Assembly (NCBI GenBank): GCA_030762935.1
Contig: CM060900.1
Coordinates: 402,617,632 to 402,681,631, forward strand
DNA: 64,000 nucleotides
Reading direction: 5' to 3'
Origin: Hymenopus coronatus
Lineage: Eukaryota; Arthropoda; Insecta; Mantodea; Hymenopodidae
A program made the position numbers and the translations under genes. Below, one piece after another: positions 55,144 to 56,316 of the stretch; the stretch's first letter is position 1, and each line of letters opens with the position of its first letter. Under the pieces are notes generated by a model that was given only the letters and a program-made list of their open reading frames with translations, was not told the origin of the DNA and did not search any database.

Positions 55144-56316
55144 CATCTAATGCTTAATATTCACCAGTTATATAAGATTATACAAAATTCCTTCCAAAGG
55201 AAAAGGACTTTGTGGGCTATTTGCAGAAAATTCAATTTGATTTATTTTTGATGTGAATAACCTTAACATGGCATTTACATCAAAATAAAAAAAAAAATGA
55301 AAAATCTTCCAAATTAAGGGTAGTTTGCGGTGGGGAATATTATGTCACATTTTTTAAAGAAACTGAATCTATATGCTAACTAACTTTTCATTTTTTGGGT
55401 TATGCTGTTCTTATCTGCATGCATATGCACACAGACCTTTTTCTAAAATTATATTTTTGGATACAGGGAGCCTCAAAATGTGTATTCCAGATTAAATCTT
55501 GGCATCAAAATTTTTGGTTGGAATGCAATGTTTCCTCTACTTACTATAGGTGAGCAGTTGCGAAAATAAAAACAAGGAGTGATACTTCGGCTTCCAGAAA
55601 CCTGAAGATACTTACAAAATGAAGACAAAAATCATTCTAATAAGGTATTTCTGCATAGTTAGAGTTAGCATAACAATAGCCAGTAGTTGATAATGATGTG
55701 GTTTATCCAGCCTTTAGTCAAATCAGTTTACCAGACATTGGTTAAGTCTAAAAGAAATCTATGCATCCATGTTTCTTGTTATTTAAATAATACATTCTTT
55801 CCATTATTATATAATAAGCAAAAGTATGATCCAGTTAAAGGAGACAGTGCATTTATATTCTTATACTCATATTTATATCAACAGAAAATCAGGTTCACAA
55901 ATGTACTCTTGTTTCCATCACATTAGCTGCTCGCTTTGCTGACAGTCTAATTATTATTAGGGCATAAGGGCTACAGCCTGCATACAAAGATACAGTTGGC
56001 TGAAATTCTCTATCGTGTAATTTCTATGTTTAGTTAATCACTTTATAACTATATTAACAACATTTAACATAACACACCTGGTTATTTGAATCACAAGGAG
56101 TTCGACTTTCATAATAATCATTATGAGTACACAGCTTTCTCTTGTGACATGTAGCAGATGCCCTTGTTGCAAACTCTGTTACATTATTACAAGGTATACA
56201 AGAACTGGCTTCTCGACTGGAATAATGATTTTCTGGGCATTCACTGCATGAACGTGAACCTCCATGACTGTAAGTGCCAGCACGACAAGGTGTACACGAT
56301 GATGCAAAAGCAACTC
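6265..56316 (-). CDS. ELAPOR: ELAPOR1/2-like gene, nine internal exons (partial gene)
   Basis: Umbrella entry. Exons 5' to 3' on the minus strand: 56316-56078, 53151-52866, 39820-39600, 30389-30150, 30045-29813, 27875-27734, 24481-24279, 12445-12260, 6397-6265. All introns are GT-AG and the codon phase closes at every junction, so about 627 codons read through without a stop. The order of peptide motifs follows vertebrate KIAA1324/KIAA1324L: a cysteine-rich block, YKW..PKICR, a second cysteine block, WAFQ, a third cysteine block, NVSLCG, and [13 protein letters not shown]. Family members are type I membrane proteins of endosomes and lysosomes (ELAPOR1) or BMP-pathway modulators (ELAPOR2); which paralogue this represents cannot be decided. 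Introns are 2926, 13045, 9210, 104, 1937, 3252, 11833 and 5862 bp. Signal peptide and N-terminal exons lie right of the window. No transmembrane exon was found left of 6265. Confidence 0.9.
6398..7499. other. Intron sequence without recognised features
   Basis: AT-rich sequence downstream of the donor side of the 5.9-kb intron. No repeat protein or RNA was recognised. Confidence 0.5.
7500..8080 (+). pseudogene. LINE ORF1-like remnant
   Basis: The plus-strand frame from about 7555 encodes [20 protein letters not shown], then [12 protein letters not shown]. This is the usual layout of LINE ORF1 proteins: a coiled coil followed by a 'nnliisGl.e' RNA-binding segment. Later pieces in shifted frames ([10 protein letters not shown] near 7755, then a basic segment with many Lys/Arg near 7920) match the C-terminal half of the same type. 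Stops and frameshifts interrupt it. It belongs to a non-LTR retrotransposon whose clade cannot be told. Confidence 0.6.
8081..8753. other. Purine-rich low-complexity sequence
   Basis: The plus strand is dominated by A and G (GGAAAGAG-type runs). A 14-base run of G lies near 8268-8281. It is continuous with the LINE ORF1 remnant and may be its linker or UTR. The open frames here are low-complexity products. Confidence 0.5.
8755..8835. repeat. (CA)n / (TGCA)n microsatellite
   Basis: Two CA tracts, separated by a CGTACGTA-type segment and followed by TGCATGCATGCA, are read directly. Confidence 0.9.
8836..9429. other. Intron sequence without recognised features
   Basis: No supported gene or repeat was seen. 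The last ~90 bases could be the start of the Tc1 fragment that follows. Confidence 0.4.
9430..9750 (+). pseudogene. Tc1-like transposase C-terminal fragment
   Basis: The frame at 9432-9647 contains [20 protein letters not shown], the block around the third catalytic acidic residue of Tc1 transposases ([12 protein letters not shown]). In another frame at about 9683-9740 comes SMPQRLRAV, the usual C-terminus. The N-terminal DNA-binding domain and the first two catalytic residues are not present, so it is a truncated, frameshifted relic. Confidence 0.85.
9950..10075 (-). repeat. tRNA-derived SINE-like fragment
   Basis: The minus strand shows an A-box-like TGGCTGAGAGG and about 40 bases downstream a B-box-like GATTCAAATC, the pol III promoter pair of tRNA-derived SINEs. 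The element is short and its ends are unclear. Confidence 0.5.
10470..10524. repeat. (AT)n microsatellite
   Basis: About 26 AT units followed by a T run. Confidence 0.95.
10585..10775 (-). repeat. tRNA-derived SINE-like element
   Basis: The minus strand begins GCCTGCCTGGGTAGTGTGGT (A-box-like). About 45 bases later it has GAGTTCAAATC (B box). The body continues toward 10590. The resemblance is to a tRNA-derived SINE; no target duplication was recognised. Confidence 0.5.
10776..11404. other. Intron sequence without recognised features
   Basis: AT-rich; no feature can be supported. Confidence 0.5.
11405..11645 (+). repeat. tRNA-derived SINE-like element
   Basis: An A-box-like TGGCCCAGTGAGC (about 11420) and a B-box-like GGATTTGATTCC (about 11468) lie at tRNA-like spacing, with a non-tRNA body to about 11645. 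The right end is uncertain. Confidence 0.5.
11646..12259. other. Intron sequence without recognised features
   Basis: This flanks the 3' side of the exon at 12260; nothing recognised. Confidence 0.5.
12260..12445 (-). CDS. ELAPOR: ELAPOR-like exon 8 (MRH-like domain, CPDGTCDGC)
   Basis: 186 bp with acceptor TTTACAG and donor GTAAAG. It enters in phase 2 and leaves in phase 2. The peptide has [19 protein letters not shown], then [16 protein letters not shown] and [10 protein letters not shown]. These are the most conserved signatures of the family: the C..GR motif of the mannose-6-phosphate-receptor-homology fold and the CPxGTCDGCxFxFLW motif before the membrane-proximal cysteines. This exon identifies the gene most securely. 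Confidence 0.93.
12446..13299. other. Intron sequence without recognised features
   Basis: AT-rich 5' part of the 11.8-kb intron; no feature supported. Confidence 0.5.
13300..14360 (-). pseudogene. Sola-like transposase, C-terminal half (split gene)
   Basis: Read 5' to 3' on the minus strand from 14360, in shifting frames: [45 protein letters not shown] (about 13935), FPVTGHSF (about 13820) and [15 protein letters not shown]-terminal tail with KPIDMKFK-like and acidic Glu-rich text ends near 13310. These motifs recur in a multicopy invertebrate transposase family; the second member in this window, at 33574-36304, carries CGSQNKN and GHSYMPPD. The N-terminal half lies at 18379-19035, across a 4-kb insertion. 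'Sola-like' is my best placement from the TTAA target of the second copy, not a search result. Confidence 0.7.
14490..14918 (-). pseudogene. PLE GIY-YIG endonuclease fragment
   Basis: An open frame with [20 protein letters not shown], then [21 protein letters not shown] and WENIYE. This is the GIY-YIG nuclease of Penelope-like elements: the conserved 'iyiGkt.r' is changed to ICIGKMKR, and R-EH is present. It is about 57% of a usual endonuclease domain plus tail. The plus-strand copy at 17935-18110 is closely similar. Confidence 0.85.
14931..16862 (-). pseudogene. LINE reverse transcriptase remnant inside the PLE
   Basis: Minus-strand blocks in order: [16 protein letters not shown] (about 16790), [28 protein letters not shown] (about 16500), [25 protein letters not shown] (from 16160), [20 protein letters not shown] (about 16040), [11 protein letters not shown] (about 15950) and a thumb segment. 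This is the apurinic-type non-LTR reverse transcriptase order. YADD has become NADD, QGS has become QVS, and stops and frameshifts separate the blocks. The copy at 44530-46551 is of the same general type. It is 5'-truncated, with no endonuclease seen. Confidence 0.85.
16863..18110 (+). pseudogene. PLE reverse transcriptase and GIY-YIG
   Basis: Plus-strand blocks: [18 protein letters not shown] (about 16987), [12 protein letters not shown] (about 17090) and [10 protein letters not shown] (about 17200). After the SINE come [17 protein letters not shown] (about 17522) and [20 protein letters not shown] (about 17940). These are, in order, RT motifs of Penelope-like elements and the GIY-YIG domain. 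The RT palm begins near the LINE junction, so the N-terminal part is missing. Several stops are present. Confidence 0.87.
17252..17514 (+). mobile_element. tRNA-derived SINE inserted in the PLE
   Basis: The insertion splits the PLE frame between SSQNNI and NFGIYRRPT. It is flanked by the 5-bp repeat ATCAA (17247-17251 and 17515-17519). An A-box-like TGGTCGAGTGG lies at about 17266 and the B box GGTTCAATTCC at about 17309, so it is pol III transcribed in type. The body runs to an AAATAAATGA tail. This is the best delimited SINE in the window. Confidence 0.85.
18230..18378 (+). repeat. PLE right terminal segment with hammerhead-core-like motif
   Basis: It contains TTGAAGATAAGAG, then CTCTTGAAG, at about 18321-18345. 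The inverted left end has CTGAAGATAAGG, then CTTAAAC. Both resemble a hammerhead core (CTGAnGA, stem II, GAAA), but neither copy now has all invariant bases. Confidence 0.45.
18387..19035 (-). pseudogene. Sola-like transposase, N-terminal half (split gene)
   Basis: The minus-strand text in shifting frames includes [20 protein letters not shown] (about 18880), [14 protein letters not shown] (about 18660), [10 protein letters not shown] (about 18570), [12 protein letters not shown] text in a shifted frame (about 18520) and [17 protein letters not shown] (about 18470-18395). At TTTCAATAAAAACTA it is cut by the PLE, and the reading resumes at 14360 as NYNVGFGSP. Together the two halves make one transposase of the DGCGGQNKN family. 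Confidence 0.65.
19036..20442. other. Intron sequence without recognised features
   Basis: The first few hundred bases may be the 5' end of the Sola-like element, but no terminal repeat like that of the second copy was found. The remainder shows nothing I can support. Confidence 0.45.
20910..22620 (+). pseudogene. Pogo-like (DDE_1) transposase with PHD-like C-terminus
   Basis: Start MVGKTR at 20910, then a frameshift to [19 protein letters not shown] (psq-type helix-turn-helix). A catalytic block [10 protein letters not shown] at about 21468 follows a TGA at 21462. The second block [10 protein letters not shown] is at about 21796. The third (usually PLD) is deleted around 21895-21935, where the frame breaks. 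Beyond the catalytic core, three 30-bp repeats encode Ser/Pro-rich text, followed by KKRKK and a cysteine/histidine segment (about 22490-22620) resembling a PHD-type finger. Such a C-terminal finger occurs in some invertebrate Tigger-like transposases. It is inactive because of the lost third acid, the stop and the frameshifts. Confidence 0.85.
22096..22185 (+). repeat. 30-bp tandem repeat in the pogo-like ORF, three units
   Basis: Units start CTTCAAATAGCCCAAGCC. The third has one substitution, and a decayed partial fourth follows. In the ancestral frame each unit encodes [10 protein letters not shown]. Confidence 0.95.
23221..23426. mobile_element. Hairpin MITE-like element with candidate 10-bp TSD
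   Basis: Arms of about 70 bases (23262 onward, and ending at 23423) are reverse complements with few mismatches; they share TTTAAANAAA, GAGTCAC, TTACACTTTTT and TTCCCCTTCATTTGGGAAGA. The spacer is about 35 bases. A perfect AGCAAGCTCT occurs at 23211-23220 and 23427-23436 and could be a target duplication, though the inverted arms begin 41 bases inside the left copy. Confidence 0.65.
23437..24278. other. Intron sequence without recognised features
   Basis: AT-rich; nothing supported before the exon at 24279. Confidence 0.5.
24279..24481 (-). CDS. ELAPOR: ELAPOR-like exon 7 (MRH-like domain)
   Basis: 203 bp with acceptor TTTCAACAG and donor GTGAGT. Phase 0 in and phase 2 out. The peptide begins [13 protein letters not shown], contains [18 protein letters not shown] and ends [11 protein letters not shown]. 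It matches the family segment 'fvCqstiiPs..... a.lssqsi.laD.fiGv' and 'vhffYks'. The single cysteine fits the family. Confidence 0.9.
24702..27187 (-). mobile_element. hAT DNA transposon with exact 8-bp TSD
   Basis: GTTTAGTG occurs at 24694-24701 and 27188-27195. The left end reads CAGTGTTTCCCAACC and the reverse complement of the right end reads CAACGGTTCCCAACC. Further inside, both ends carry GGCACCCT-type motifs. The element is 2486 bp and bears a nearly full-length transposase pseudogene on the minus strand. 8-bp TSD, CA.TG-type ends and a BED finger are standard for hAT. Confidence 0.95.
24912..26815 (-). pseudogene. hAT transposase (BED-finger), two frameshifts and a stop
   Basis: ATG at 26815. 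The N-terminus has a basic KRKR motif. A BED zinc finger, [22 protein letters not shown], is at about 26600-26525. A frameshift at the T run near 26384 is followed by a TGA near 26299. The RNase H-like core starts at 26235 ([35 protein letters not shown]). A second frameshift is near 25725. The C-terminal half ([20 protein letters not shown] to the hAT dimerisation-like tail with KCRARNRL) ends at 24912. It resembles ZBED5/GTF2IRD2-type hAT proteins. Few lesions imply a relatively young copy. Confidence 0.92.
27734..27875 (-). CDS. ELAPOR: ELAPOR-like exon 6 (NVSLCG, MRH-like domain)
   Basis: 142 bp with acceptor CTGTTTCAG and donor GTATGT. It enters completing AA|T (Asn) and leaves in phase 0. 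The peptide contains [20 protein letters not shown] then ALCSNN. This matches the conserved family segment around 'y.hfFniSLCG' and 'alC.nN', part of the MRH-like fold. Confidence 0.93.
27876..29812. other. Intron 5 of those seen, no recognised feature
   Basis: 1937 bp, AT-rich. I see no transposon protein, RNA gene or tandem repeat that I can support. Confidence 0.5.
29813..30045 (-). CDS. ELAPOR: ELAPOR-like exon 5 (cysteine-rich, CPPG..)
   Basis: 233 bp with acceptor GCTTTTAG and donor GTAAGC. Phase 0 in and phase 2 out. The peptide has [38 protein letters not shown] and [19 protein letters not shown]. These are repeats of the ephrin-type/TNFR-like cysteine-rich kind (C-P-P-G-xY..C..CP) found in the middle of the family. 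It is separated from exon 4 by only 104 bp. Confidence 0.95.
30150..30389 (-). CDS. ELAPOR: ELAPOR-like exon 4 (WAFQ segment)
   Basis: 240 bp with acceptor TCATTGCAG and donor GTAAGA; phase 0 both ends. The peptide contains [14 protein letters not shown] and [20 protein letters not shown], followed by CLPCHQ. Vertebrate proteins have the same order (FTFTWAFQ, then VKIYSI.aTNa.DGvAs.C). Predicted N-glycosylation sequons are NDS and NVT. Confidence 0.95.
30480..30600. repeat. Short dispersed repeat, paralogue of about 54690-54800
   Basis: Both stretches share, in the same order, AAAAG.TTATTTT.TATCTRCT, TTAATYAAGATAAA and TTACACATTTTRTT. The family is not recognised. Confidence 0.5.
30868..31080 (+). 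repeat. tRNA-derived SINE-like fragment
   Basis: ATGGTAGCTCAGTGGTAGAG (A box, tRNA-like) is followed about 40 bases later by a decayed B box GGTTAAAATCC. Intact tRNA folding is not possible with the altered T-loop, so I call it SINE-derived. Confidence 0.55.
31270..31343. repeat. (TAGCT)n to (TAGCA)n pentanucleotide array
   Basis: About six TAGCT units are flanked on both sides by TAGCA units, with a TAGTA variant near the start. Confidence 0.95.
31385..33010 (+). pseudogene. LINE reverse transcriptase remnant
   Basis: Plus-strand fragments in shifting frames: [18 protein letters not shown] (about 31620), a finger segment with GFRKKKS (about 31797), an LDLRKS-type segment before a VDH motif (about 31895), YGVSQRS (about 32093) and a decayed catalytic segment where YADD is lost (about 32180). 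A thumb segment around [17 protein letters not shown] (about 32275) follows. Stops occur every few dozen codons. It is the same general RT type as the LINEs at 15 kb and 45 kb but much older. Confidence 0.75.
33187..33573 (+). repeat. 5' LTR of Gypsy-like 1, first part
   Basis: Contains TATAAAAAG at 33442-33450 and a CTCAGTTTTGACTG segment about 25 bases downstream that also occurs in the 3' LTR. It is cut at TTAA (33570-33573) by the transposon that follows. Its last part resumes at 36305. Confidence 0.75.
33442..33450 (+). promoter_or_regulatory. LTR TATA box
   Basis: TATAAAAAG followed by GGGG. The same TATAAAAAGGGG occurs in the 5' LTR of Gypsy-like 2 (42899-42910), so it is conserved between the two elements. 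Confidence 0.6.
33574..36304 (+). mobile_element. TTAA-flanked DNA transposon (Sola-like candidate)
   Basis: TTAA at 33570-33573 and 36305-36308. Terminal inverted repeats of 23 bases with two differences: left GAAAACTCAACAAACACC, right (reverse complement) CAAAACTCAACAAACGCC, then CATTTT in both. Three subterminal copies of CACAAAACTCAA lie at about 33666, 33718 and 33751, and one inverted copy lies at 36095-36112. The element is 2731 bp and carries a decayed transposase. Its removal restores the 5' LTR of the host LTR element. TTAA targets occur in piggyBac, Kolobok and Sola3; the protein is not piggyBac. Confidence 0.88.
34130..35640 (+). pseudogene. Transposase of the TTAA element (GHSYMPPD family)
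   Basis: Blocks in plus frames: [20 protein letters not shown] with [10 protein letters not shown] (34583 onward), [15 protein letters not shown] (about 34764), [14 protein letters not shown] (about 34955), SDSCGS..NKNSL (about 35220) and [20 protein letters not shown] (about 35315). [13 protein letters not shown] segment follows, ending at 35636. The order equals that of the split gene at 13300-19035 ([35 protein letters not shown]). A stop inside CGS-Q-NKN and several frameshifts make it inactive. The acidic residues in SDSCGGQN and PPD are plausible catalytic positions; this is inference. Confidence 0.8.
36305..36386 (+). repeat. 5' LTR of Gypsy-like 1, resumed part
   Basis: TTAAAACAG to TTTTGTTACA. 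AATAAA and CTATTTGTAATCAGTTT match the 3' LTR segment near 39090-39115, showing that it continues the part ending at 33573. Confidence 0.8.
36389..37487 (+). pseudogene. Gypsy-like 1 gag and integrase remnants
   Basis: After the primer-binding-like site comes a Glu/Lys-rich coiled-coil type gag text. At about 36890 there is [10 protein letters not shown] and ELTASLQG, and at about 37010 [16 protein letters not shown] (capsid-like). From about 37130 the frame is integrase C-terminal: [20 protein letters not shown], then YHCSTHDTT and [15 protein letters not shown]. Everything between capsid and the integrase catalytic core is missing. Confidence 0.65.
37574..37628 (-). ncRNA. Type I hammerhead ribozyme-like sequence
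   Basis: On the minus strand: stem I 5' strand AGAAGAA, then core CTGAAGA, a stem II hairpin of 17 bases (GCTATG / GACA / CATGTT with wobbles), then GAA. A 3-bp stem III follows, ATC/GAT closing an AC loop, then A as H17 and TTCTTTT as stem I 3' strand. Stem I can pair over 7 bases including a G-U. All invariant core bases (C3 U4 G5 A6, G8 A9, G12 A13 A14, A15.1:U16.1) are present. Predicted cleavage lies between 37583 and 37582. Stem II is imperfect, so activity is uncertain. Confidence 0.65.
37640..38015 (-). pseudogene. PLE GIY-YIG endonuclease fragment
   Basis: Minus-strand text: [20 protein letters not shown] with EHGNH (about 37965-37905), then [17 protein letters not shown] (about 37860) and [13 protein letters not shown] (about 37760). 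'IYIGqTkr' has become IYISQTKI. The order matches the endonuclease and tail of the other PLE copies here. One frameshift lies between the two halves. Confidence 0.8.
38411..38457 (+). ncRNA. Decayed hammerhead copy in the opposite PLE end
   Basis: TTGAAGA, a stem II hairpin GTCATG/GAAA/CATGGC (six pairs, better than the other copy), GAA, ATC/GAT stem III with an AT loop, A, TTCTTTT. The first core base is T instead of C and the stem I 5' strand no longer pairs well, so it should be inactive. Confidence 0.55.
38690..39145 (+). repeat. 3' LTR of Gypsy-like 1
   Basis: Preceded by a purine-rich GGAGGGTACAG. It shares CATCTGT, GTGAATGGC, TGGCTTCCTTT, CTTCTGGAAATTTCTTGCC and GAGAGAGCAGT with the 5' LTR. 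AATAAA at about 39089. The TATA box seen in the 5' copy has been lost. Confidence 0.75.
39146..39599. other. Intron sequence without recognised features
   Basis: AT-rich; ends at the donor of the exon at 39600. Confidence 0.5.
39600..39820 (-). CDS. ELAPOR: ELAPOR-like exon 3
   Basis: 221 bp with acceptor ACATTCCAG and donor GTATAA. It enters in phase 1 (G|GA) and leaves in phase 0. The peptide includes [24 protein letters not shown] and [20 protein letters not shown] with VFMQ. The vertebrate counterpart reads GWEvAGdhi.sg, LiLnlhipGF and Lgri.FvFe..CsadC..yFM in the same order. The tandem serines at the start ([10 protein letters not shown]) are specific to this copy. Confidence 0.95.
39910..40035. 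repeat. Degenerate (GAT)n/(AAT)n tract
   Basis: GATGATGATGATAATAATAATAATAATGATGG followed by interrupted units. Confidence 0.85.
40077..40096. repeat. Poly-A tract
   Basis: Twenty A residues after CACCAGAA; not attached to a recognised retrotransposon 3' end. Confidence 0.8.
40230..42110. mobile_element. Penelope-like element remnant with inverted ends
   Basis: Minus strand, about 40620-40250: [20 protein letters not shown] with KRHWHHIK, then [20 protein letters not shown] and a segment containing ADSSLF. Plus strand, about 41800-42010: a homologous stretch with [10 protein letters not shown] and [12 protein letters not shown]. The two are inverted copies of one PLE terminal region. A further plus-strand [10 protein letters not shown] lies at about 40880. 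The interior, 41050-41770, is paralogous to 54780-55590. Edges are approximate; all coding pieces are broken. Confidence 0.65.
41625..41665. repeat. (CT/CTAT)n and CA microsatellite
   Basis: CTCTCTATCTCTATCTCTCTC followed by a short GCACACACAC segment. Confidence 0.8.
42607..43138 (+). repeat. 5' LTR of Gypsy-like 2
   Basis: 532 bp. TATAAAAAGGGG at 42899-42910; AATAAA at about 43097. It differs from the 466-bp 3' LTR by many substitutions and indels, so the insertion is old. Confidence 0.85.
43141..44529 (+). pseudogene. Gypsy-like 2 gag and integrase remnant
   Basis: The gag start encodes a Lys/Glu-rich coiled coil ([20 protein letters not shown] and on). Near 43760 [11 protein letters not shown] matches the integrase zinc-domain linker, so gag joins integrase directly. 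Core motifs: [10 protein letters not shown] (about 43912) and SDQGTNFES (about 44082), then, after a CT/CA-rich expansion, [12 protein letters not shown] (about 44343), [17 protein letters not shown] (about 44420) and [10 protein letters not shown]. The DD-E pattern (IDV, SDQG, the E of TLE.HL) can be followed, but stops and the repeat make it dead. It is cut by the LINE after MKLCLPY. Confidence 0.78.
44141..44340. repeat. CT-rich and (CA)n expansion inside the integrase pseudogene
   Basis: A 22-base (CT)n, a long CCCTCTC-type pyrimidine stretch and CACACACACACA lie between SDQGTNFES and [12 protein letters not shown], where related integrases have only a few dozen codons. Confidence 0.9.
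44530..46370 (+). pseudogene. LINE reverse transcriptase, few lesions
   Basis: 44530-45424 is open: [53 protein letters not shown] and [16 protein letters not shown] are followed by [13 protein letters not shown] (usually LDLSKAFD). A frameshift/stop at 45425 is followed by [20 protein letters not shown] (about 45460), one stop, then [11 protein letters not shown] (45555) with the catalytic YADD intact. A 226-codon open frame (thumb, [14 protein letters not shown] and a C-terminal domain) ends at 46285, and [12 protein letters not shown] follows. It is the youngest LINE here, with about three disabling changes; the endonuclease is lost by truncation. Confidence 0.9.
44530..46551 (+). mobile_element. 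5'-truncated LINE in Gypsy-like 2
   Basis: It starts within RT-upstream sequence (about 44525-44535) and ends with a short tandem array of ATTACA units (about 46528-46551), the microsatellite-like 3' end of L2/CR1- and Jockey-like LINEs. After it the integrase text resumes at TGTTTGGAAGTCCTCC. Comparison with Gypsy-like 1 shows that about 10 bases of host sequence (GTGACGTGAT region) are missing or replaced at the junction. No target duplication was recognised. Confidence 0.85.
46552..46902 (+). pseudogene. Gypsy-like 2 integrase tail after the LINE
   Basis: [20 protein letters not shown] (frame-corrected), a [11 protein letters not shown] segment and a final PDDQP before the purine tract. 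It matches Gypsy-like 1 at 37270-37450 and 38510-38680. Confidence 0.7.
46903..47368 (+). repeat. 3' LTR of Gypsy-like 2
   Basis: 466 bp. The TATA position has decayed to TATGAAAAGGGG. It ends TTACA just before the ATAT duplication. Confidence 0.85.
47373..47954. other. Intron sequence without recognised features
   Basis: AT-rich, with an AAATAAATAAAT run near 47862. It may include the 3' UTR of the minus-strand LINE to its right. Confidence 0.45.
47955..48862 (-). pseudogene. RNase H domain and tail of a Jockey/I-type LINE
   Basis: Minus strand, shifting frames: [20 protein letters not shown] (about 48635), [10 protein letters not shown] (about 48530), [20 protein letters not shown] with KA (about 48420) and [20 protein letters not shown] with [13 protein letters not shown] (about 48150). 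These are the beginning, middle (D-S-L-SAL) and end of a LINE RNase H, then the zinc-knuckle-like tail (CQTC...HILFNC). Presence of RNase H points to an I/Jockey-superfamily LINE that keeps it. Confidence 0.85.
48869..49033. repeat. (GAT)n microsatellite, about 165 bp
   Basis: Nearly pure ATG/GAT units with a CTGCTGCTGATGATGCTGATAG variant zone at the left. It sits between two parts of minus-strand LINE debris. Open frames of poly-His and poly-Met here are products of the repeat. Confidence 0.95.
49034..49389. other. LINE-associated non-coding debris
   Basis: A-rich sequence with AAAA runs and a (A)15 near 49350. It is likely 3' untranslated LINE sequence on the minus strand. Nothing coding. 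Confidence 0.4.
49390..51375 (-). pseudogene. Jockey/I-type LINE: gag knuckles, endonuclease, start of RT
   Basis: Minus strand from the right. Gag-like CX2C knuckles: [20 protein letters not shown] and [20 protein letters not shown] (about 51230-51110). AP endonuclease: [20 protein letters not shown] (about 50740), [13 protein letters not shown] (about 50620), [10 protein letters not shown] (about 50490) and [19 protein letters not shown] (about 50450-50400; the SDH motif changed to SNH). RT entrance: [20 protein letters not shown] (about 50155), [10 protein letters not shown] (about 49840). Then an RT deletion, and a C..C..H..C tail with [17 protein letters not shown] (about 49510). Frameshifts and stops throughout. 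Confidence 0.85.
51376..52312. other. Intron sequence without recognised features
   Basis: No protein or RNA feature supported; may include the 5' UTR of the LINE to its left. Confidence 0.45.
52313..52348. repeat. Perfect 36-bp palindrome
   Basis: AACAATACTATAATAATA followed immediately by its exact reverse complement, with no spacer. Confidence 0.95.
52349..52865. other. Intron sequence next to ELAPOR-like exon 2
   Basis: Other than the GGGGTCA palindrome, no feature supported. Confidence 0.5.
52565..52581. repeat. 17-bp palindrome GGGGTCA-AAA-TGACCCC
   Basis: A perfect 7-bp inverted repeat with a 3-bp spacer. It resembles motifs near ends of some piggyBac-type elements, but no TTAA-bounded element was found around it. 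Confidence 0.6.
52866..53151 (-). CDS. ELAPOR: ELAPOR-like exon 2 (YKW..PKICR, cysteine-rich)
   Basis: 286 bp with acceptor AATTGCAG and donor GTTTGT. Phase 0 in and phase 1 out. The peptide begins [20 protein letters not shown] with ARLPP, then [28 protein letters not shown] and [16 protein letters not shown]. The vertebrate order is identical (MYKWiePKICRedl..a.rLPpsg...CPPCNPGf, C.PCPpGTfSdG...C.pCPaGTePalGfEykwW). It is the strongest single exon for family assignment. Translation past the donor hits a stop within six codons, supporting the splice site. Confidence 0.96.
53152..54689. other. Intron sequence without recognised features
   Basis: AT-rich, with an ATTATATATTATTAATATATAAT-like imperfect palindrome near 53530. 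No repeat family recognised. Confidence 0.45.
54690..55600. repeat. Unclassified dispersed repeat, paralogue of 41050-41770
   Basis: Shared blocks in the same order include ATGCTTAA/CATTTATCAAGCTT-type text with AAGATTATRCAAAATTYCTTCCAAA, AAAATYTTCATG/AATCTTCC, a GCATGYATRTGCACACA segment, and ATCAAATTTTTGG.TGGAATRCAAT followed by GTAGGCAGT/GGTGAGCAGT...GAAAATAAAAA. The 5' part (54690-54800) also matches 30480-30600. No coding text was recognised here; the 41-kb copy lies inside PLE debris, so PLE internal sequence is one possibility. Confidence 0.5.
55069..55138. repeat. (CT)35 microsatellite
   Basis: Seventy bases of uninterrupted CT. The paralogous position at 41.6 kb has only a short CT/CTAT run. 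Confidence 0.97.
55601..56077. other. Intron sequence without recognised features
   Basis: Nothing supported before the donor of exon 1. Confidence 0.5.
56078..56316 (-). CDS. ELAPOR: ELAPOR-like exon 1 of those seen (cysteine-rich)
   Basis: 239 bp with acceptor ATATTTTCAG and donor GTGTGT. It enters needing one base from the previous exon (x|GA) and leaves in phase 0. The peptide begins [19 protein letters not shown], then [18 protein letters not shown] with IPC, and ends [18 protein letters not shown]. The vertebrate order is VA.tS.CfpCkpGTfS, Cq.CP.ntyS..ga.eC..C, C..kDYf...tpCd..gkTQ. The upstream exon (ending ..NITIEG in vertebrates) was not found between 56317 and 64000. Confidence 0.95.

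Noticed and set aside
55036..55251. Ser/Leu repeat open frames
   Set aside because: They are translations of the (CT)n microsatellite.
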